Notes under the pieces: generated by a model
What the model saw: the letters and a program-made list of their open reading frames with translations, nothing else
Told to the model about the DNA's origin: nothing
Databases searched by the model: none
Shown: piece after piece, positions 25,887 through 34,953 of the stretch
Numbering within the stretch: position 1 is the first letter of the stretch
How the letters are laid out: each line of letters begins with the position of its first letter
Assembly: GCF_001305965.1 (NCBI RefSeq)
Contig: NZ_JXQC01000003.1
Span: 992,001 to 1,056,000 of the forward strand
Direction of reading: 5' to 3'
Origin: Erythrobacter sp. SG61-1L
GTDB taxonomy: Bacteria; Pseudomonadota; Alphaproteobacteria; Sphingomonadales; Sphingomonadaceae
DNA length: 64,000 nucleotides
Position numbers and translations under genes: made by a program

Positions 25887-27242
25887 ATGGCGATCGAACT
25901 CAAGATGCCCGCCCTTTCACCCACCATGGAGGAAGGCACGCTGGCCAAGTGGCTGGTCAAGGAAGGCGACGAAGTGCGCGCCGGTGACATTCTGGCCGAA
26001 ATCGAAACCGACAAGGCGACGATGGAATTCGAAGCTGTCGACGAGGGCACGGTCGGCTCGATCCTGGTTCCCGAAGGCACCGAGAATGTGAAGGTCGGCA
26101 CAGTGATCGCGCTGATCGCAGGCGAGGGCGAGGAAGTTTCCGCTTCCCCGGCTCCGGCTGCTGCTGCCGCGGAAGCCCCGGCTGAAGCATCTGTCGCCAA
26201 GGCCGCGAAGCCTGTCGCCGCCCCACGCGCAAGCGATCCGGAAATCCCGGCAGGCACCAACATGATCTCCGTCACCGTGCGCGAAGCTCTGCGCGACGCC
26301 ATGGCCGAAGAAATGCGCCGCGACGACCGCGTGTTCGTGATGGGCGAGGAAGTCGCCGAATATCAGGGCGCCTACAAGGTAACGCAAGGCCTGCTCGAGG
26401 AATTCGGGCCGAAGCGCGTGATCGATACGCCGATCACCGAATATGGCTTCGCTGGTATCGGCACCGGTGCAGCCATGGGCGGCCTGCGTCCGGTCGTGGA
26501 ATTCATGACCTTCAACTTCGCGATGCAGGCGATTGACCACATCATCAATTCGGCCGCGAAGACCAATTACATGTCGGGTGGCCAGATGCGCTGCCCGGTC
26601 GTGTTCCGTGGCCCGAACGGCGCGGCCAGCCGCGTTGGCGCACAGCACAGCCAGAACTACGCACCGTGGTATTCCGCAGTGCCGGGTCTGATCGTGATCG
26701 CGCCCTATGATTCGTCCGATGCGAAGGGCCTGCTCAAGGCAGCCATCCGTTGCGACGATCCGGTGGTGTTCCTCGAAAACGAGCTGCTCTACGGCCGCAG
26801 CTACGAACTCGCCCAGCTTGACGATCACGTCCTGCCCATCGGCAAGGCGCGGATCATGCGCGAAGGCAAGGACGTGACGATCGTATCCTACTCGATCGGC
26901 GTCGGCCTCGCGTTGGAAGCGGCGGACAAGCTGGCGGAAGAAGGCATCGACGCGGAAGTGATCGACCTTCGCACCCTGCGCCCGCTCGACAAGGAAACGG
27001 TGCTGGCGAGCCTCGCCAAGACCAACCGCCTTGTCGTAGCCGAAGAAGGCTGGCCACAGTGCTCCATCGCTTCGGAAATCCAGGCGATCTGCATGGAGGA
27101 TGGTTTCGACCATCTCGATGCCCCCGTCCTGCGCGTTTGCGACGAAGACGTGCCGCTGCCTTACGCTGCCAATCTGGAAAAGATGGCGCTGATCGATGCT
27201 CCGCGCATCGTCGAGGCAGTGAAGAAGGTTTGCTACCGTTAA
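25887..27242 (+). CDS. pdhB: Pyruvate dehydrogenase E1 component, beta subunit, with lipoyl domain
   Basis: A 451-aa E1 beta with an N-terminal lipoyl domain at residues 1-80; the lipoylated lysine is Lys43 in [10 protein letters not shown]. An Ala/Pro/Glu linker at about 85-125 leads to the transketolase-like domain ([50 protein letters not shown]). The C-terminal domain has [13 protein letters not shown]. This fusion is the normal alphaproteobacterial arrangement. The gene is 1 nt downstream of pdhA. The E2 gene, usually close by, is not in the window; the E3 gene lpdA lies at 62.2-63.6 kb. Confidence 0.97.
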   Translation: MAIELKMPALSPTMEEGTLAKWLVKEGDEVRAGDILAEIETDKATMEFEAVDEGTVGSILVPEGTENVKVGTVIALIAGEGEEVSASPAPAAAAAEAPAEASVAKAAKPVAAPRASDPEIPAGTNMISVTVREALRDAMAEEMRRDDRVFVMGEEVAEYQGAYKVTQGLLEEFGPKRVIDTPITEYGFAGIGTGAAMGGLRPVVEFMTFNFAMQAIDHIINSAAKTNYMSGGQMRCPVVFRGPNGAASRVGAQHSQNYAPWYSAVPGLIVIAPYDSSDAKGLLKAAIRCDDPVVFLENELLYGRSYELAQLDDHVLPIGKARIMREGKDVTIVSYSIGVGLALEAADKLAEEGIDAEVIDLRTLRPLDKETVLASLAKTNRLVVAEEGWPQCSIASEIQAICMEDGFDHLDAPVLRVCDEDVPLPYAANLEKMALIDAPRIVEAVKKVCYR

Positions 27243-27251
27243 GCGATTGAT

Positions 27252-27281
27252 GCCCGCCATGGCTTGCCATGGCGGGCGCTT
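27252..27281 (+). terminator. Perfect hairpin after pdhB
   Basis: GCCCGCCATGG-CTTG-CCATGGCGGGC, an exact 11-bp stem at 27252-27277, followed only by GCTTTG. It is a probable weak terminator or mRNA 3'-end stabiliser, ending 23 nt before the next start codon. Confidence 0.6.
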
Positions 27282-27299
27282 TGCGCGAACCGCAGCTGC

Positions 27300-27956
27300 A
27301 TGTCGCAAAGCCTGATCGAAACGCTCTCCGCGCCTCAGAGGCTCGCCTTGGCCTATGCGCCAAGCCGGATGAAGCCTGTTACGCTGGTGCTGTTCGCACT
27401 GGAAGCCCGCCTTGCACAAGCCGTCAGGCTGGCGAGCGAACCGATCATGGCCCAGATGCGCCTCGCCTGGTGGCGTGACCAACTGGCGCTGCCCGTGAGC
27501 AAACGGGAAAATTCCGATGAGCTGGCCGCCGCACTTGCGCTGTTCGAGGGTGAGGAACCCGCTCTTCAATCCGTTGTCGACGGTTGGGAAGGGCTGCTTT
27601 CCGAATTGATGGATATCGCATCGGTCGAGCGGATTGCGGCGGGAAGGGCTGCCGGATTTGCCGCTCTCGCGCGCCTTGGCGGGAACGCCGATGTCGTGGA
27701 CGATGCCTTCCGCGCCGGGCGCCGTTTTGCACTCGCAGACCTTGCTGCGAAATTCAGCGACCCGGATGAGCGCGCGCAGGTTCTTGCGCTGGCCGGGGCC
27801 GAGCGGGATCGGGCCATCACCTTGCCCAGGTCGCTCCGCAGCCTGGCCGTGCTGGACGGCCTTGCACGTCGGAGCATTGCCAGGGATGGTGTGCCGCTGC
27901 TGGATGGCCCGGGGAGCGCACTTGCGGCGATCCGTTTGGGCCTGATCGGGCGTTAG
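27300..27956 (+). CDS. Squalene/phytoene synthase-like (NDUFAF6-type) protein
   Basis: A 218-aa protein with the all-helical isoprenoid-synthase fold signature of the SQS/PSY superfamily. The conserved start is LALAYAP, followed by FALEARLAQAVR and MAQMRLAWWRDQL. The paired DxxxD motifs required for prenyl-diphosphate chemistry are not apparent. It therefore resembles the short NDUFAF6-like branch, linked in eukaryotes to complex I assembly, rather than a true phytoene synthase. ATG 27300 was chosen as the start of homology; it has no strong Shine-Dalgarno. It lies directly after pdhB. The catalytic role is doubtful. Confidence 0.75.
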   Translation: MSQSLIETLSAPQRLALAYAPSRMKPVTLVLFALEARLAQAVRLASEPIMAQMRLAWWRDQLALPVSKRENSDELAAALALFEGEEPALQSVVDGWEGLLSELMDIASVERIAAGRAAGFAALARLGGNADVVDDAFRAGRRFALADLAAKFSDPDERAQVLALAGAERDRAITLPRSLRSLAVLDGLARRSIARDGVPLLDGPGSALAAIRLGLIGR

Positions 27957-27992
27957 CCTATTGTCGTCGTAAGGGTCGCAGGGGGAACGGGC

Positions 27993-28454
27993 ATGAACCG
28001 CATTGTGCTGGGGGCAGTGGGGGCACTGGCGCTTGTCGCGTTGGGCCTTTTCTGGTGGCAGGGCCGGGCCGAAGTGGAAAAGGGTGCACCGCCGCCTTCG
28101 TCCGAAACGCTTGCGGCGGACCCGATGGCATTGCCTTCAGCCGATGTCAGCGGAATGCGCGGGCCAACTCCGCCCGAAGCGAGCGAGTTGACGAAGGAAC
28201 AGCAGCGCTTCTTCCGTTATGATCGGAATCGGGATCAGCGCATCAGCCGCGCTGAAATGCTGTCCACGCGAACCGATGGCTTTAGGAAGCTCGACAAGGA
28301 CGGCAATAATCTGCTCACTTTCGAGGAATGGGCCGTGACTACGGTCGACCGCTTCGAAGGTGCAGACAAGGATGGCGACGGGGAACTGACCCAGCGCGAA
28401 TTCGCCGCCACCGCGCCCAAGCCCGCGCCGAAGAAGCCCGCCTGCAAGTGCTGA
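27993..28454 (+). CDS. Membrane-anchored EF-hand protein
   Basis: A 153-aa protein. A hydrophobic N-terminal helix (about residues 4-22) acts as signal or anchor, so the rest is periplasmic. Three EF-hand calcium loops are visible: residues 77-88 (DRNRDQRISRAE), 101-112 (DKDGNNLLTFEE) and 125-136 (DKDGDGELTQRE). The first is the least canonical, with Arg at position 7. The tail is Lys/Pro-rich and ends CKC. It is probably a calcium-binding envelope protein; the partner is unknown. It lies 36 nt after the SQS/PSY-like gene and converges on an outer-membrane protein gene. Confidence 0.83.
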   Translation: MNRIVLGAVGALALVALGLFWWQGRAEVEKGAPPPSSETLAADPMALPSADVSGMRGPTPPEASELTKEQQRFFRYDRNRDQRISRAEMLSTRTDGFRKLDKDGNNLLTFEEWAVTTVDRFEGADKDGDGELTQREFAATAPKPAPKKPACKC

Positions 28455-28461
28455 GCGACGA

Positions 28462-28486
28462 CGCCTGCCGTTTCAAACAGCAGGCG
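28462..28486. terminator. Hairpin between convergent genes
   Basis: CGCCTGC (28462-28468) pairs with GCAGGCG (28480-28486), with further possible pairing of the internal GTTT/AAAC. It has no good T-run on either side. It lies in the 43-bp gap between two converging stops. Confidence 0.45.
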
Positions 28487-28497
28487 CCACATCACAC

Positions 28498-29250
28498 TCA
28501 GAAGTGGTAATTCACGCCGAGGCTCACCGTGTGCATGCGCAGATCCTGCGTCACGGTCTCGCTGTAAAGCGCGCCCGGAGGTGCAAAACTGCTGCCTTGC
28601 AGATATTCCGTGTCATAGGTCACATCGCCAAGGTCCGAGTAATTATACTCGAGCCTTGCGGAGATATGCGGGGTGAACTTGTGTTCGACACCGCCGCCGA
28701 CAACATAGCCGTCCAGCCAGTCGGACGAGCCGCCAGCCTTTGCGTAATTGCCGTTTGAATGAACAGATGCCCCAAGGTCGGCCTTGGAAGTGGCCCAGCC
28801 ACCCGTGGCATAGATGAGGGTGGAGCCGGTCGCGAAGCCCAGCTTGCCCTTGAGTGCGAACAGGTTCTTCAAGTCGACGCTATTGGCCAAATTGTAATTG
28901 AGCGACGGGCTGTAAGTCACTGTGCGGAAATAGGTTTTATCGCCTTCCAGAAACTGGAAGGAGGCTTCCGCACCGATCACGAAGTTACCGCCGAGTTGGG
29001 CATTATAACCAAGCTGGCCACCATAGGCGAAGCCATCGACGCTCTGGTCTGTCGACCAGCCATCGATCACCGTATCGCGCAGATCCTGGGCTTCGATGCC
29101 CCAATCGTCCGACAGAGTGACGTCTGATTGTGATTTAGCAACGCCATAACCTGCGCTGACACCGACATAGGGGCCGCTGAAATTCGCCGTTTGGGCGAAT
29201 GCTGGTGTACTTGCGGCGCAGCAGAGCGCGCCGATAAGGAGAAGTTTCAC
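28498..29250 (-). CDS. Outer-membrane beta-barrel protein (OmpA-barrel/Omp25 type)
   Basis: A 250-aa porin-family barrel. The signal peptide is residues 1-19 (LLLIGALCCAAS, cleavage TPAFA). The mature protein has alternating strands typical of 8-stranded barrels: FSGPYVGVSAGYGVA, GGQLGYNAQLGGNFVIGAEA, ISARLEYNYSDLGDV. It ends with VSLGVNYHF, the terminal aromatic signature for BamA insertion. The start is GTG at 29250 with AAGGA upstream. The 146-bp upstream region contains a TTCGCG...CGCGAA inverted repeat but no clear promoter. The role (structural or surface) cannot be refined. Confidence 0.88.
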   Translation of the reverse strand: MKLLLIGALCCAASTPAFAQTANFSGPYVGVSAGYGVAKSQSDVTLSDDWGIEAQDLRDTVIDGWSTDQSVDGFAYGGQLGYNAQLGGNFVIGAEASFQFLEGDKTYFRTVTYSPSLNYNLANSVDLKNLFALKGKLGFATGSTLIYATGGWATSKADLGASVHSNGNYAKAGGSSDWLDGYVVGGGVEHKFTPHISARLEYNYSDLGDVTYDTEYLQGSSFAPPGALYSETVTQDLRMHTVSLGVNYHF

Positions 29251-29396
29251 GGGTTGGGTTCCTTGTCAGTTCGCGAAGCACGCCTCGCGAAAGTGATTGC
29301 TCTGAATATGTGCAGCGACCCAACGCACTGCCCGCTAATTCAGGGTCCGGAATCCAGATTGTATAAATGCGACGTCCGGGTCGATCTGTGCCCCGA

Positions 29397-30749
29397 TCAC
29401 GCCGGAACGGTGAGATTGCCGGCTATCCACTCACCGAAGTCAGCCTTGGCGCGCGCGGTATAGGCTTCCTTGCGTTCCTTCTTGCGTACATCGTGGAGCG
29501 GCGGAAACAGGCCGAAATTGACGTTCATGGGCTGGAAGTGCTCCGCTTCTGCATCGCCGGTAATGTGGGAGAGCAGGGCGCCCATGGCGCTGGTGCGGGG
29601 CGGTGCAGTCCAGTGGCGGCCTGCCAGTTCTTCCGCAGCCATGATGCCCGCAAGAAGGCCCACGGCGCTGCTTTCCACATAGCCTTCGCAGCCGGTGATC
29701 TGTCCGGCAAAGCGGATATGTTCAGCCCCTTTCAGGCGCAACTGCCGGTCCAGCAGGATGGGAGAATTCAGGAAAGTGTTGCGATGCAGCCCCCCAAGCC
29801 GGGCGAATTCGGCATTCTCCAGCCCCGGAATCGTGCGGAACAGCCGCACTTGCTCGGCATGTTTCAGCTTGGTCTGGAAACCGACCATGTTCCAGAGCGT
29901 CCCCAGCTTGTTGTCCTGCCGCAGTTGCACCACGGCATAGGGCCAGCGGCCCTTGGGAAATTCGGGTGTGGCACTGCGCGGATCGTCCAGCCCGACCGGC
30001 TTCATTGGCCCGAAACGGAGAGTTTCAACGCCACGTTCCGCCATGACTTCTATCGGCATGCAGCCATCGAAATAGGGAGTGTCAGCCTCCCATTCCTTGA
30101 AGGAAGTCTTTTCCCCATCGAGCAGGCCCTGATGGAAAGCCAGGTACTGCTCCTTCGTCATGGGGCAGTTGATGTAGTCTTTCGTCTCACCCTTGTCCCA
30201 GCGGGATGCCATCCAGCAGATTTCCATGTCGATGCTGTCGCGATGAACGATCGGGGCAATGGCATCGAAGAAGGCGAGGCTGTCGGCGCCTGTCGCGCGG
30301 CCGATGCTTTCGGCGAGCGTGGCGGCGGTCAGCGGCCCGGTAGCGACGATGGTCAGGCCCGCATCGGGTAGAGAGTCAATCCGCTCGCGATGGATCTCTA
30401 CGTTGGGCAGGGCGCGCAATTCACGTTCGACCTCGGCCGAAAACACATCGCGGTCCACTGCCATGGCAGAGCCGGCCGGCACGCGGGCCACTTCTCCCGC
30501 CCGCATGACGAGGGAATCGAGCCGCCGCATTTCGTGGTGCAACAGGCCCACGGCGTTCTTCTCGTCATCGTCCGAGCGGAAGCTGTTGGAGCAGACGAGT
30601 TCCGCCAGCCCATCGCCCTGGTGGGCCGGGGTCATGCTGCCGCTGCCCCGCATTTCCGAAAGGCGGACCTTCGCCCCGCGCCGTGCAAGTTGCCAGGCCG
30701 CTTCGCTTCCCGCGAGGCCGCCGCCGATAATGTGTACGTCATGCGCCAT
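29397..30749 (-). CDS. trmFO: Methylenetetrahydrofolate-tRNA-(uracil-5-)-methyltransferase
   Basis: A folate- and FAD-dependent enzyme that makes 5-methyluridine at position 54 of the tRNA T loop. The 450-aa protein has the FAD-binding [18 protein letters not shown] at the N-terminus and the TrmFO-specific [11 protein letters not shown]. Other family blocks are [24 protein letters not shown] (conserved catalytic Cys region), [14 protein letters not shown], and the C-terminal [14 protein letters not shown] 30749 was chosen because the dinucleotide-binding strand begins at once; the frame is open to 30818. It is divergent from the YhhN gene, with 67 bp between starts. Confidence 0.97.
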   Translation of the reverse strand: MAHDVHIIGGGLAGSEAAWQLARRGAKVRLSEMRGSGSMTPAHQGDGLAELVCSNSFRSDDDEKNAVGLLHHEMRRLDSLVMRAGEVARVPAGSAMAVDRDVFSAEVERELRALPNVEIHRERIDSLPDAGLTIVATGPLTAATLAESIGRATGADSLAFFDAIAPIVHRDSIDMEICWMASRWDKGETKDYINCPMTKEQYLAFHQGLLDGEKTSFKEWEADTPYFDGCMPIEVMAERGVETLRFGPMKPVGLDDPRSATPEFPKGRWPYAVVQLRQDNKLGTLWNMVGFQTKLKHAEQVRLFRTIPGLENAEFARLGGLHRNTFLNSPILLDRQLRLKGAEHIRFAGQITGCEGYVESSAVGLLAGIMAAEELAGRHWTAPPRTSAMGALLSHITGDAEAEHFQPMNVNFGLFPPLHDVRKKERKEAYTARAKADFGEWIAGNLTVPA

Positions 30750-30816
30750 GGTGTTGCGCCCTACTGCTTGCGCTCGGGCAAGTTCAAGGCCAAGCGTGCG
30801 GCGAGGAGATTTCCGC

Positions 30817-31497
30817 ATGTCCCGCCATGCTCTTTACGAGAAACGGCCGTTCCTGCTGGCAAGCATCGCTTCGGCTGCTGCCTATTTCTATCTGCGCGAT
30901 GCGGAAATACCGGAAATGCTGGCGGTTGCGCTCAAAGGTGCTTCGGTTGGGCTGCTGGCGATCTATGCCTATATGCGCCACGCCGGCAAGGATGCCCGGC
31001 TGTTGACCTGGGTGATGGGTCTTGGTGCTATGGGCGACATTGGGATCGAATACGATCTGCAGATCGGCGCCTTGCTGTTCTTCGCGGCGCATATTTTCGC
31101 GATCACGCTCTACCTGCGGCATCGCCGCGACGAGACCAGCCCAAGCCAGAAGGCACTGGCGGCCTGTATCCTGATCCTTACCCCGGTGATTGCCTATTGC
31201 CTTCCCGCTGACCGGGCGGGGGCGATTCAGGTGGCGCTATATGCGCTGGCTCTGGGTGGCATGGCCGCCAGTGCGTGGATGAGCACCTTTCCGCGCTATC
31301 GAGTCGGAGCAGGCGCGGTGCTATTTGTGATTTCAGACCTGCTGATCTTCGCTGAGATGGGGCCGCTGGCGAATAGTGACATTCCCCATGTCTTCATTTG
31401 GCCCACATATTATCTGGGCCAGTTCCTGATCGCGGTTGGCGTGATCCAGACCTTGCGCAAACGCGATCCGGAACTGAAGCTGGTCAGTAGCCGTTAA
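30817..31497 (+). CDS. YhhN/TMEM86 family integral membrane protein (lysoplasmalogenase-like)
   Basis: A 226-aa polytopic membrane protein with about seven to eight hydrophobic segments, beginning [16 protein letters not shown]. Family landmarks are the acidic residues in [11 protein letters not shown] and [10 protein letters not shown], with [14 protein letters not shown] at the end. Animal TMEM86 proteins hydrolyse the vinyl-ether bond of lysoplasmalogens. The bacterial substrate is not established, so the activity here is inferred. ATG 30817 has GAGGAG 8 nt upstream. A long upstream extension of the frame runs through trmFO and is ignored. Confidence 0.85.
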   Translation: MSRHALYEKRPFLLASIASAAAYFYLRDAEIPEMLAVALKGASVGLLAIYAYMRHAGKDARLLTWVMGLGAMGDIGIEYDLQIGALLFFAAHIFAITLYLRHRRDETSPSQKALAACILILTPVIAYCLPADRAGAIQVALYALALGGMAASAWMSTFPRYRVGAGAVLFVISDLLIFAEMGPLANSDIPHVFIWPTYYLGQFLIAVGVIQTLRKRDPELKLVSSR

Positions 31498-31529
31498 AGT
31501 CGCGGGACCGCTGCGAACGGGAGAATTCC

Positions 31530-31919
31530 ATGCTCGACCACATTGGACTCGCCGTTTCCGATATTTCCCGCGCCCGGGCGTTCTACGATCAGGCGCTCCG
31601 GCCGCTGGGATACAGCCTGATCATGGAGACCGGGCCGGATGTGACGCATTCGGGCGGCACTTGGCTTGGCTATGGGCCGCATGGCAAACCCGTGCTTTGG
31701 GTTGGCGACAATATCCCGCCGGGGCGGGGCTATCACGTCGCACTTGAGGCAGAGAGCCGGGAGATGGTGCGCGCCTTCCACGCGGCGGCGCTGGCCGCCG
31801 GCGGCACCGATAACGGTGCGCCGGGGGTGCGCGAGCATTATTCGCCCAATTATTACGCGGCTTTCGTGTTCGATCCCGATGGGATCAACCTGGAAGCCGT
31901 GTGCTACGCGCCGGAATAG
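31530..31919 (+). CDS. VOC (glyoxalase/bleomycin resistance) family protein
   Basis: A 129-aa protein with the paired beta-alpha-beta-beta-beta modules of the vicinal oxygen chelate fold. Metal-ligand candidates are His4 (LDHIGLAVSD), the His in YHVALEAES and the Glu in INLEAVCY. It resembles small lactoylglutathione-lyase-like proteins whose reactions are mostly untested. GGGAGA precedes the ATG. It is 32 nt downstream of the YhhN gene, and its stop is 6 nt from the convergent gyrA stop, with no room for a dedicated terminator. Confidence 0.88.
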   Translation: MLDHIGLAVSDISRARAFYDQALRPLGYSLIMETGPDVTHSGGTWLGYGPHGKPVLWVGDNIPPGRGYHVALEAESREMVRAFHAAALAAGGTDNGAPGVREHYSPNYYAAFVFDPDGINLEAVCYAPE

Positions 31920-31925
31920 GCCGGA

Positions 31926-34679
31926 TTACTCCGCGGAGGGAGTATCTCCGGCCTCGGGTGTGGCGGTGGTTTCGGCAGCTTCGGTTTCAGCAGCCTCTTC
32001 CTCGCCATCGGCTTCCTGTTCGTCGAGACGGACCGCGCTGACGATCTGCTCGTTCCCGGCAACATCGAACAGGCGCACGCCGGCGCTGGCACGGCCGATA
32101 ACGCGCAGGCTCTCCAGCCCGATACGGATCAGCTTGGCCTGATCGGTCACCAGCATGAGCTGATCGGCCTGCGTGGCGCTGAAGCTGGCCACGACCGGGC
32201 CATTGCGCTTGATATTGTCGATATTGGTAATGCCCTGTCCGCCGCGGCCGGTGCGGCGGTATTCATAGGCGGAACTGAGCTTGCCATAGCCATTGGCGCA
32301 GACGGTGAGGATGAACTGCTCTCGCTCGGTCAGTTCGGTAAAGCGTTCCGCCGTCATGGACGGCTCGCCTTCCTTCTCGGCCTTCCACGGGGCGTAGCGC
32401 AGATATTCCTCACGCTCTTCCGGCAAAGTGCCGACGCGGTGAAGGATGGAGAGCGAGACGACTTCGTCCTCGCCCTTCAACGTCATGCCGCGCACGCCGG
32501 TGGAGGTGCGGCTCGTGAATTCGCGCACCTCGTCAGCAGCAAAGCGGATGGCCTTGCCCTCACGAGTGGCAAGCAGCACGTCATCGCCGGAATCCAGCAG
32601 GGCAACGCCGATCAGACGGTCTTCCGATCCATCCTCGAAACGCATGGCGAACTTGCCGTTACTCGGCACGTTGGCGAAAGCGTCCATGGAATTGCGGCGG
32701 ACATTGCCCTTGGCCGTCGCGAAGACGACGCTGAGTGCGCCCCAGCTTGCCTCGTCTTCAGGAAGCGGCAACACCGTTGCGATGGTTTCGCCATCTTCCA
32801 GTGCCGGCAGCATATTGACGATCGGCCGGCCGCGCGTGGCGGGGCCACCCTCGGGAAGCTTCCACACCTTGAGGCGATAGACCTTGCCGGCGGTTGAGAA
32901 GAACAGCACCGGATTATGGGTGCTGGTGACGAACATCGCACTGACGGCATCCTCGTCCTTGGTGGACATGCCGGCTCGGCCTTTCCCGCCGCGATTCTGC
33001 GCGCGGAAGGTGGAAAGCGAAGTGCGCTTGATATAGCCATCGAGCGTTACGGTGACGACCATGTCGTCCCGCTCGATCAGGTCTTCATCCTCGATTCCGT
33101 CCCACGCCGGAGCGATCTGTGTTAGGCGAGGGGTCGCGTAAAGCTCGCGGATCTCGACAAGTTCTTCGCGCATCACTTCGTAGAGGCGCGCACGGTCACC
33201 CAGGATCGTGAGATATTCCTCGATCTTGACGGCGAGCTCTTTCAGCTCGTCGCCAATCTCGTCACGGCCAAGAGCCGTCAGGCGGTGCAGGCGCAGGTCG
33301 AGGATGGCGCGAACCTGTGTCTCGGAGAGATTGTAGGTGCCGCTATCCTGCTCCAGCGTCGGCTCGATCGCTTCTACCAAGCGGATATACTGGGCGATGT
33401 CGCCGATAGGCCATGCGCGGGCGAGCAGGCGCTGGCGAGCCTCCGCCGGATTGGACGAACCGCGGATGATCGCCACGACCTCGTCCATGTTGCTGACCGC
33501 AACCACGAGACCGAGCAAGATATGCGCCCGTTCGCGCGCCTTGTTCAATTCGAACTTGGTGCGGCGGGTAATCACTTCCTCGCGGAAAGTAATGAAGGCC
33601 TGGATGATGTCGCGCAGCGTCATCACTTCCGGGCGCCCATTGCGGATCGCCAGCATATTGGCCGGGAAGCTGGCCTGTGCGGGCGTATGCCGCCACAGCT
33701 GGTTCAGAACCACGTCGGGCGTGGCGTCGCGCTTGAGGTCTACCACCACGCGCACACCGTCGCGGTTGGACTCATCGCGGATGTCGGAAATGCCTTCGAC
33801 CCGCTTGTCCTTCGCGGCCTCCGCGATCTTCTCCACCAGACCGGCCTTGCCGACCTGATAGGGAATGGAGGTGAGCACGATGGATCGCCGGTCGCCTCGG
33901 CCTTCCTCGATCTCGTGGCGGCAGCGCATCAGGATCGAACCGCGACCGGTTGTGTAGGCTGCGCGCGAGCCCGCGGAACCGAGGATCAGCGGCGAGGTCG
34001 GGAAGTCCGGCCCCGGAATGATCTCGAACAGTTCTTCACTGGTGATCCGGGGGTTTTCGATGAAGGCGAGGCAGCCATCGATCACTTCGCCCAGATTATG
34101 CGGCGGAATGTTGGTGGCCATGCCGACGGCGATACCGCCCGCACCGTTGACCAGCATGTTGGGGAAGCGCGCAGGCAGGACGGTCGGCTCATTACGCGAG
34201 GCGTCGTAGTTCGGCGTGAAATCGACAGTGTCCTTGTCGAGATCGTCGAGCAGGGCATTGGCCACACGGGCGAGGCGCGATTCCGTGTAACGCATCGCGG
34301 CCGGCGGATCGGGATCCATCGATCCGAAATTGCCCTGGCCGTCGATCAGCGGAACGCGCAGCGACCAGGGCTGCACCATGCGGGCAAGCGCATCGTAGAT
34401 CGCGCTGTCGCCATGCGGGTGATATTTACCCATCACGTCGCCAACGATGTTGGCCGATTTGCGATAGGGCCGCCCAGCGACATAGCCGCCTTCCTGGGCG
34501 GCGTAGAGGATGCGACGATGAACCGGCTTGAGCCCGTCGCGCACGTCAGGCAGCGCGCGGCTGACGATCACGCTCATCGCGTAATCGAGATAGCTCGTCT
34601 TCATCTCGTCGACGATGTCGACGCGGGGAAATTCCTCGGCCGGCAAGCCCGGCTCAATGATATCGGTGGTGTCGCTCAA
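31926..34679 (-). CDS. gyrA: DNA gyrase subunit A
   Basis: The breakage-reunion subunit of gyrase, 917 aa. The catalytic tyrosine is Tyr131 in MRYTES. The quinolone-resistance region reads [20 protein letters not shown], with Ser92 and Asp96 at the E. coli Ser83 and Asp87 positions, so it is sensitive-type. The C-terminal domain carries a gyrase box in the slightly divergent form [10 protein letters not shown] and ends in an acidic Glu/Ala-rich tail. The start appears to be TTG at 34677-34679 (no in-frame ATG nearby upstream). The first internal ATG would remove 25 residues ahead of a conserved segment. It is divergent from a secreted protein gene. Confidence 0.97.
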   Translation of the reverse strand: MSDTTDIIEPGLPAEEFPRVDIVDEMKTSYLDYAMSVIVSRALPDVRDGLKPVHRRILYAAQEGGYVAGRPYRKSANIVGDVMGKYHPHGDSAIYDALARMVQPWSLRVPLIDGQGNFGSMDPDPPAAMRYTESRLARVANALLDDLDKDTVDFTPNYDASRNEPTVLPARFPNMLVNGAGGIAVGMATNIPPHNLGEVIDGCLAFIENPRITSEELFEIIPGPDFPTSPLILGSAGSRAAYTTGRGSILMRCRHEIEEGRGDRRSIVLTSIPYQVGKAGLVEKIAEAAKDKRVEGISDIRDESNRDGVRVVVDLKRDATPDVVLNQLWRHTPAQASFPANMLAIRNGRPEVMTLRDIIQAFITFREEVITRRTKFELNKARERAHILLGLVVAVSNMDEVVAIIRGSSNPAEARQRLLARAWPIGDIAQYIRLVEAIEPTLEQDSGTYNLSETQVRAILDLRLHRLTALGRDEIGDELKELAVKIEEYLTILGDRARLYEVMREELVEIRELYATPRLTQIAPAWDGIEDEDLIERDDMVVTVTLDGYIKRTSLSTFRAQNRGGKGRAGMSTKDEDAVSAMFVTSTHNPVLFFSTAGKVYRLKVWKLPEGGPATRGRPIVNMLPALEDGETIATVLPLPEDEASWGALSVVFATAKGNVRRNSMDAFANVPSNGKFAMRFEDGSEDRLIGVALLDSGDDVLLATREGKAIRFAADEVREFTSRTSTGVRGMTLKGEDEVVSLSILHRVGTLPEEREEYLRYAPWKAEKEGEPSMTAERFTELTEREQFILTVCANGYGKLSSAYEYRRTGRGGQGITNIDNIKRNGPVVASFSATQADQLMLVTDQAKLIRIGLESLRVIGRASAGVRLFDVAGNEQIVSAVRLDEQEADGEEEAAETEAAETTATPEAGDTPSAE

Positions 34680-34953
34680 CTGCGTTCTTCGCTTGTTGTT
34701 ATCGTTTTGGGCTAATGCACTGAAGCACTAGGCCATAGCGCCTCGTTTCGCCAGCAAAAGGGGCTTCAATCCGGCGCGCGAGCCTGTTTTATCCACACAT
34801 CGGAACCTGCGCAGCCAATCGCGCGTTCAAACCCGGTTCACCGCGCCATGCCTAGCAGCGGATTGCATTATGGTGAGCAACACGGCAGTAGCGCCAAGCG
34901 CCAGTGAGGCGGGGAATCCTCCCGCCATTCATTTCCTGTCAGGAGAGAGATTG
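34680..34953. promoter_or_regulatory. Divergent gyrA / secreted-protein intergenic region with a DnaA box
   Basis: A 274-bp gap that must hold two promoters, neither obvious by eye. It contains TTATCCACA at 34789-34797, an exact match to the E. coli DnaA box, about 110 bp upstream of gyrA. It also holds an imperfect CTAATGC/GCACTAG hairpin. A single box gives weak evidence of DnaA control. Confidence 0.4.

Noticed and set aside
25917-27569. 550-aa minus-strand frame over pdhB and the next gene
   Set aside because: Histidine/arginine-rich shadow of a well-identified coding strand; no start signal.
27300-27956. Carotenoid phytoene synthase (crtB)
   Set aside because: Too short and without visible DxxxD motifs; no other carotenoid genes nearby.
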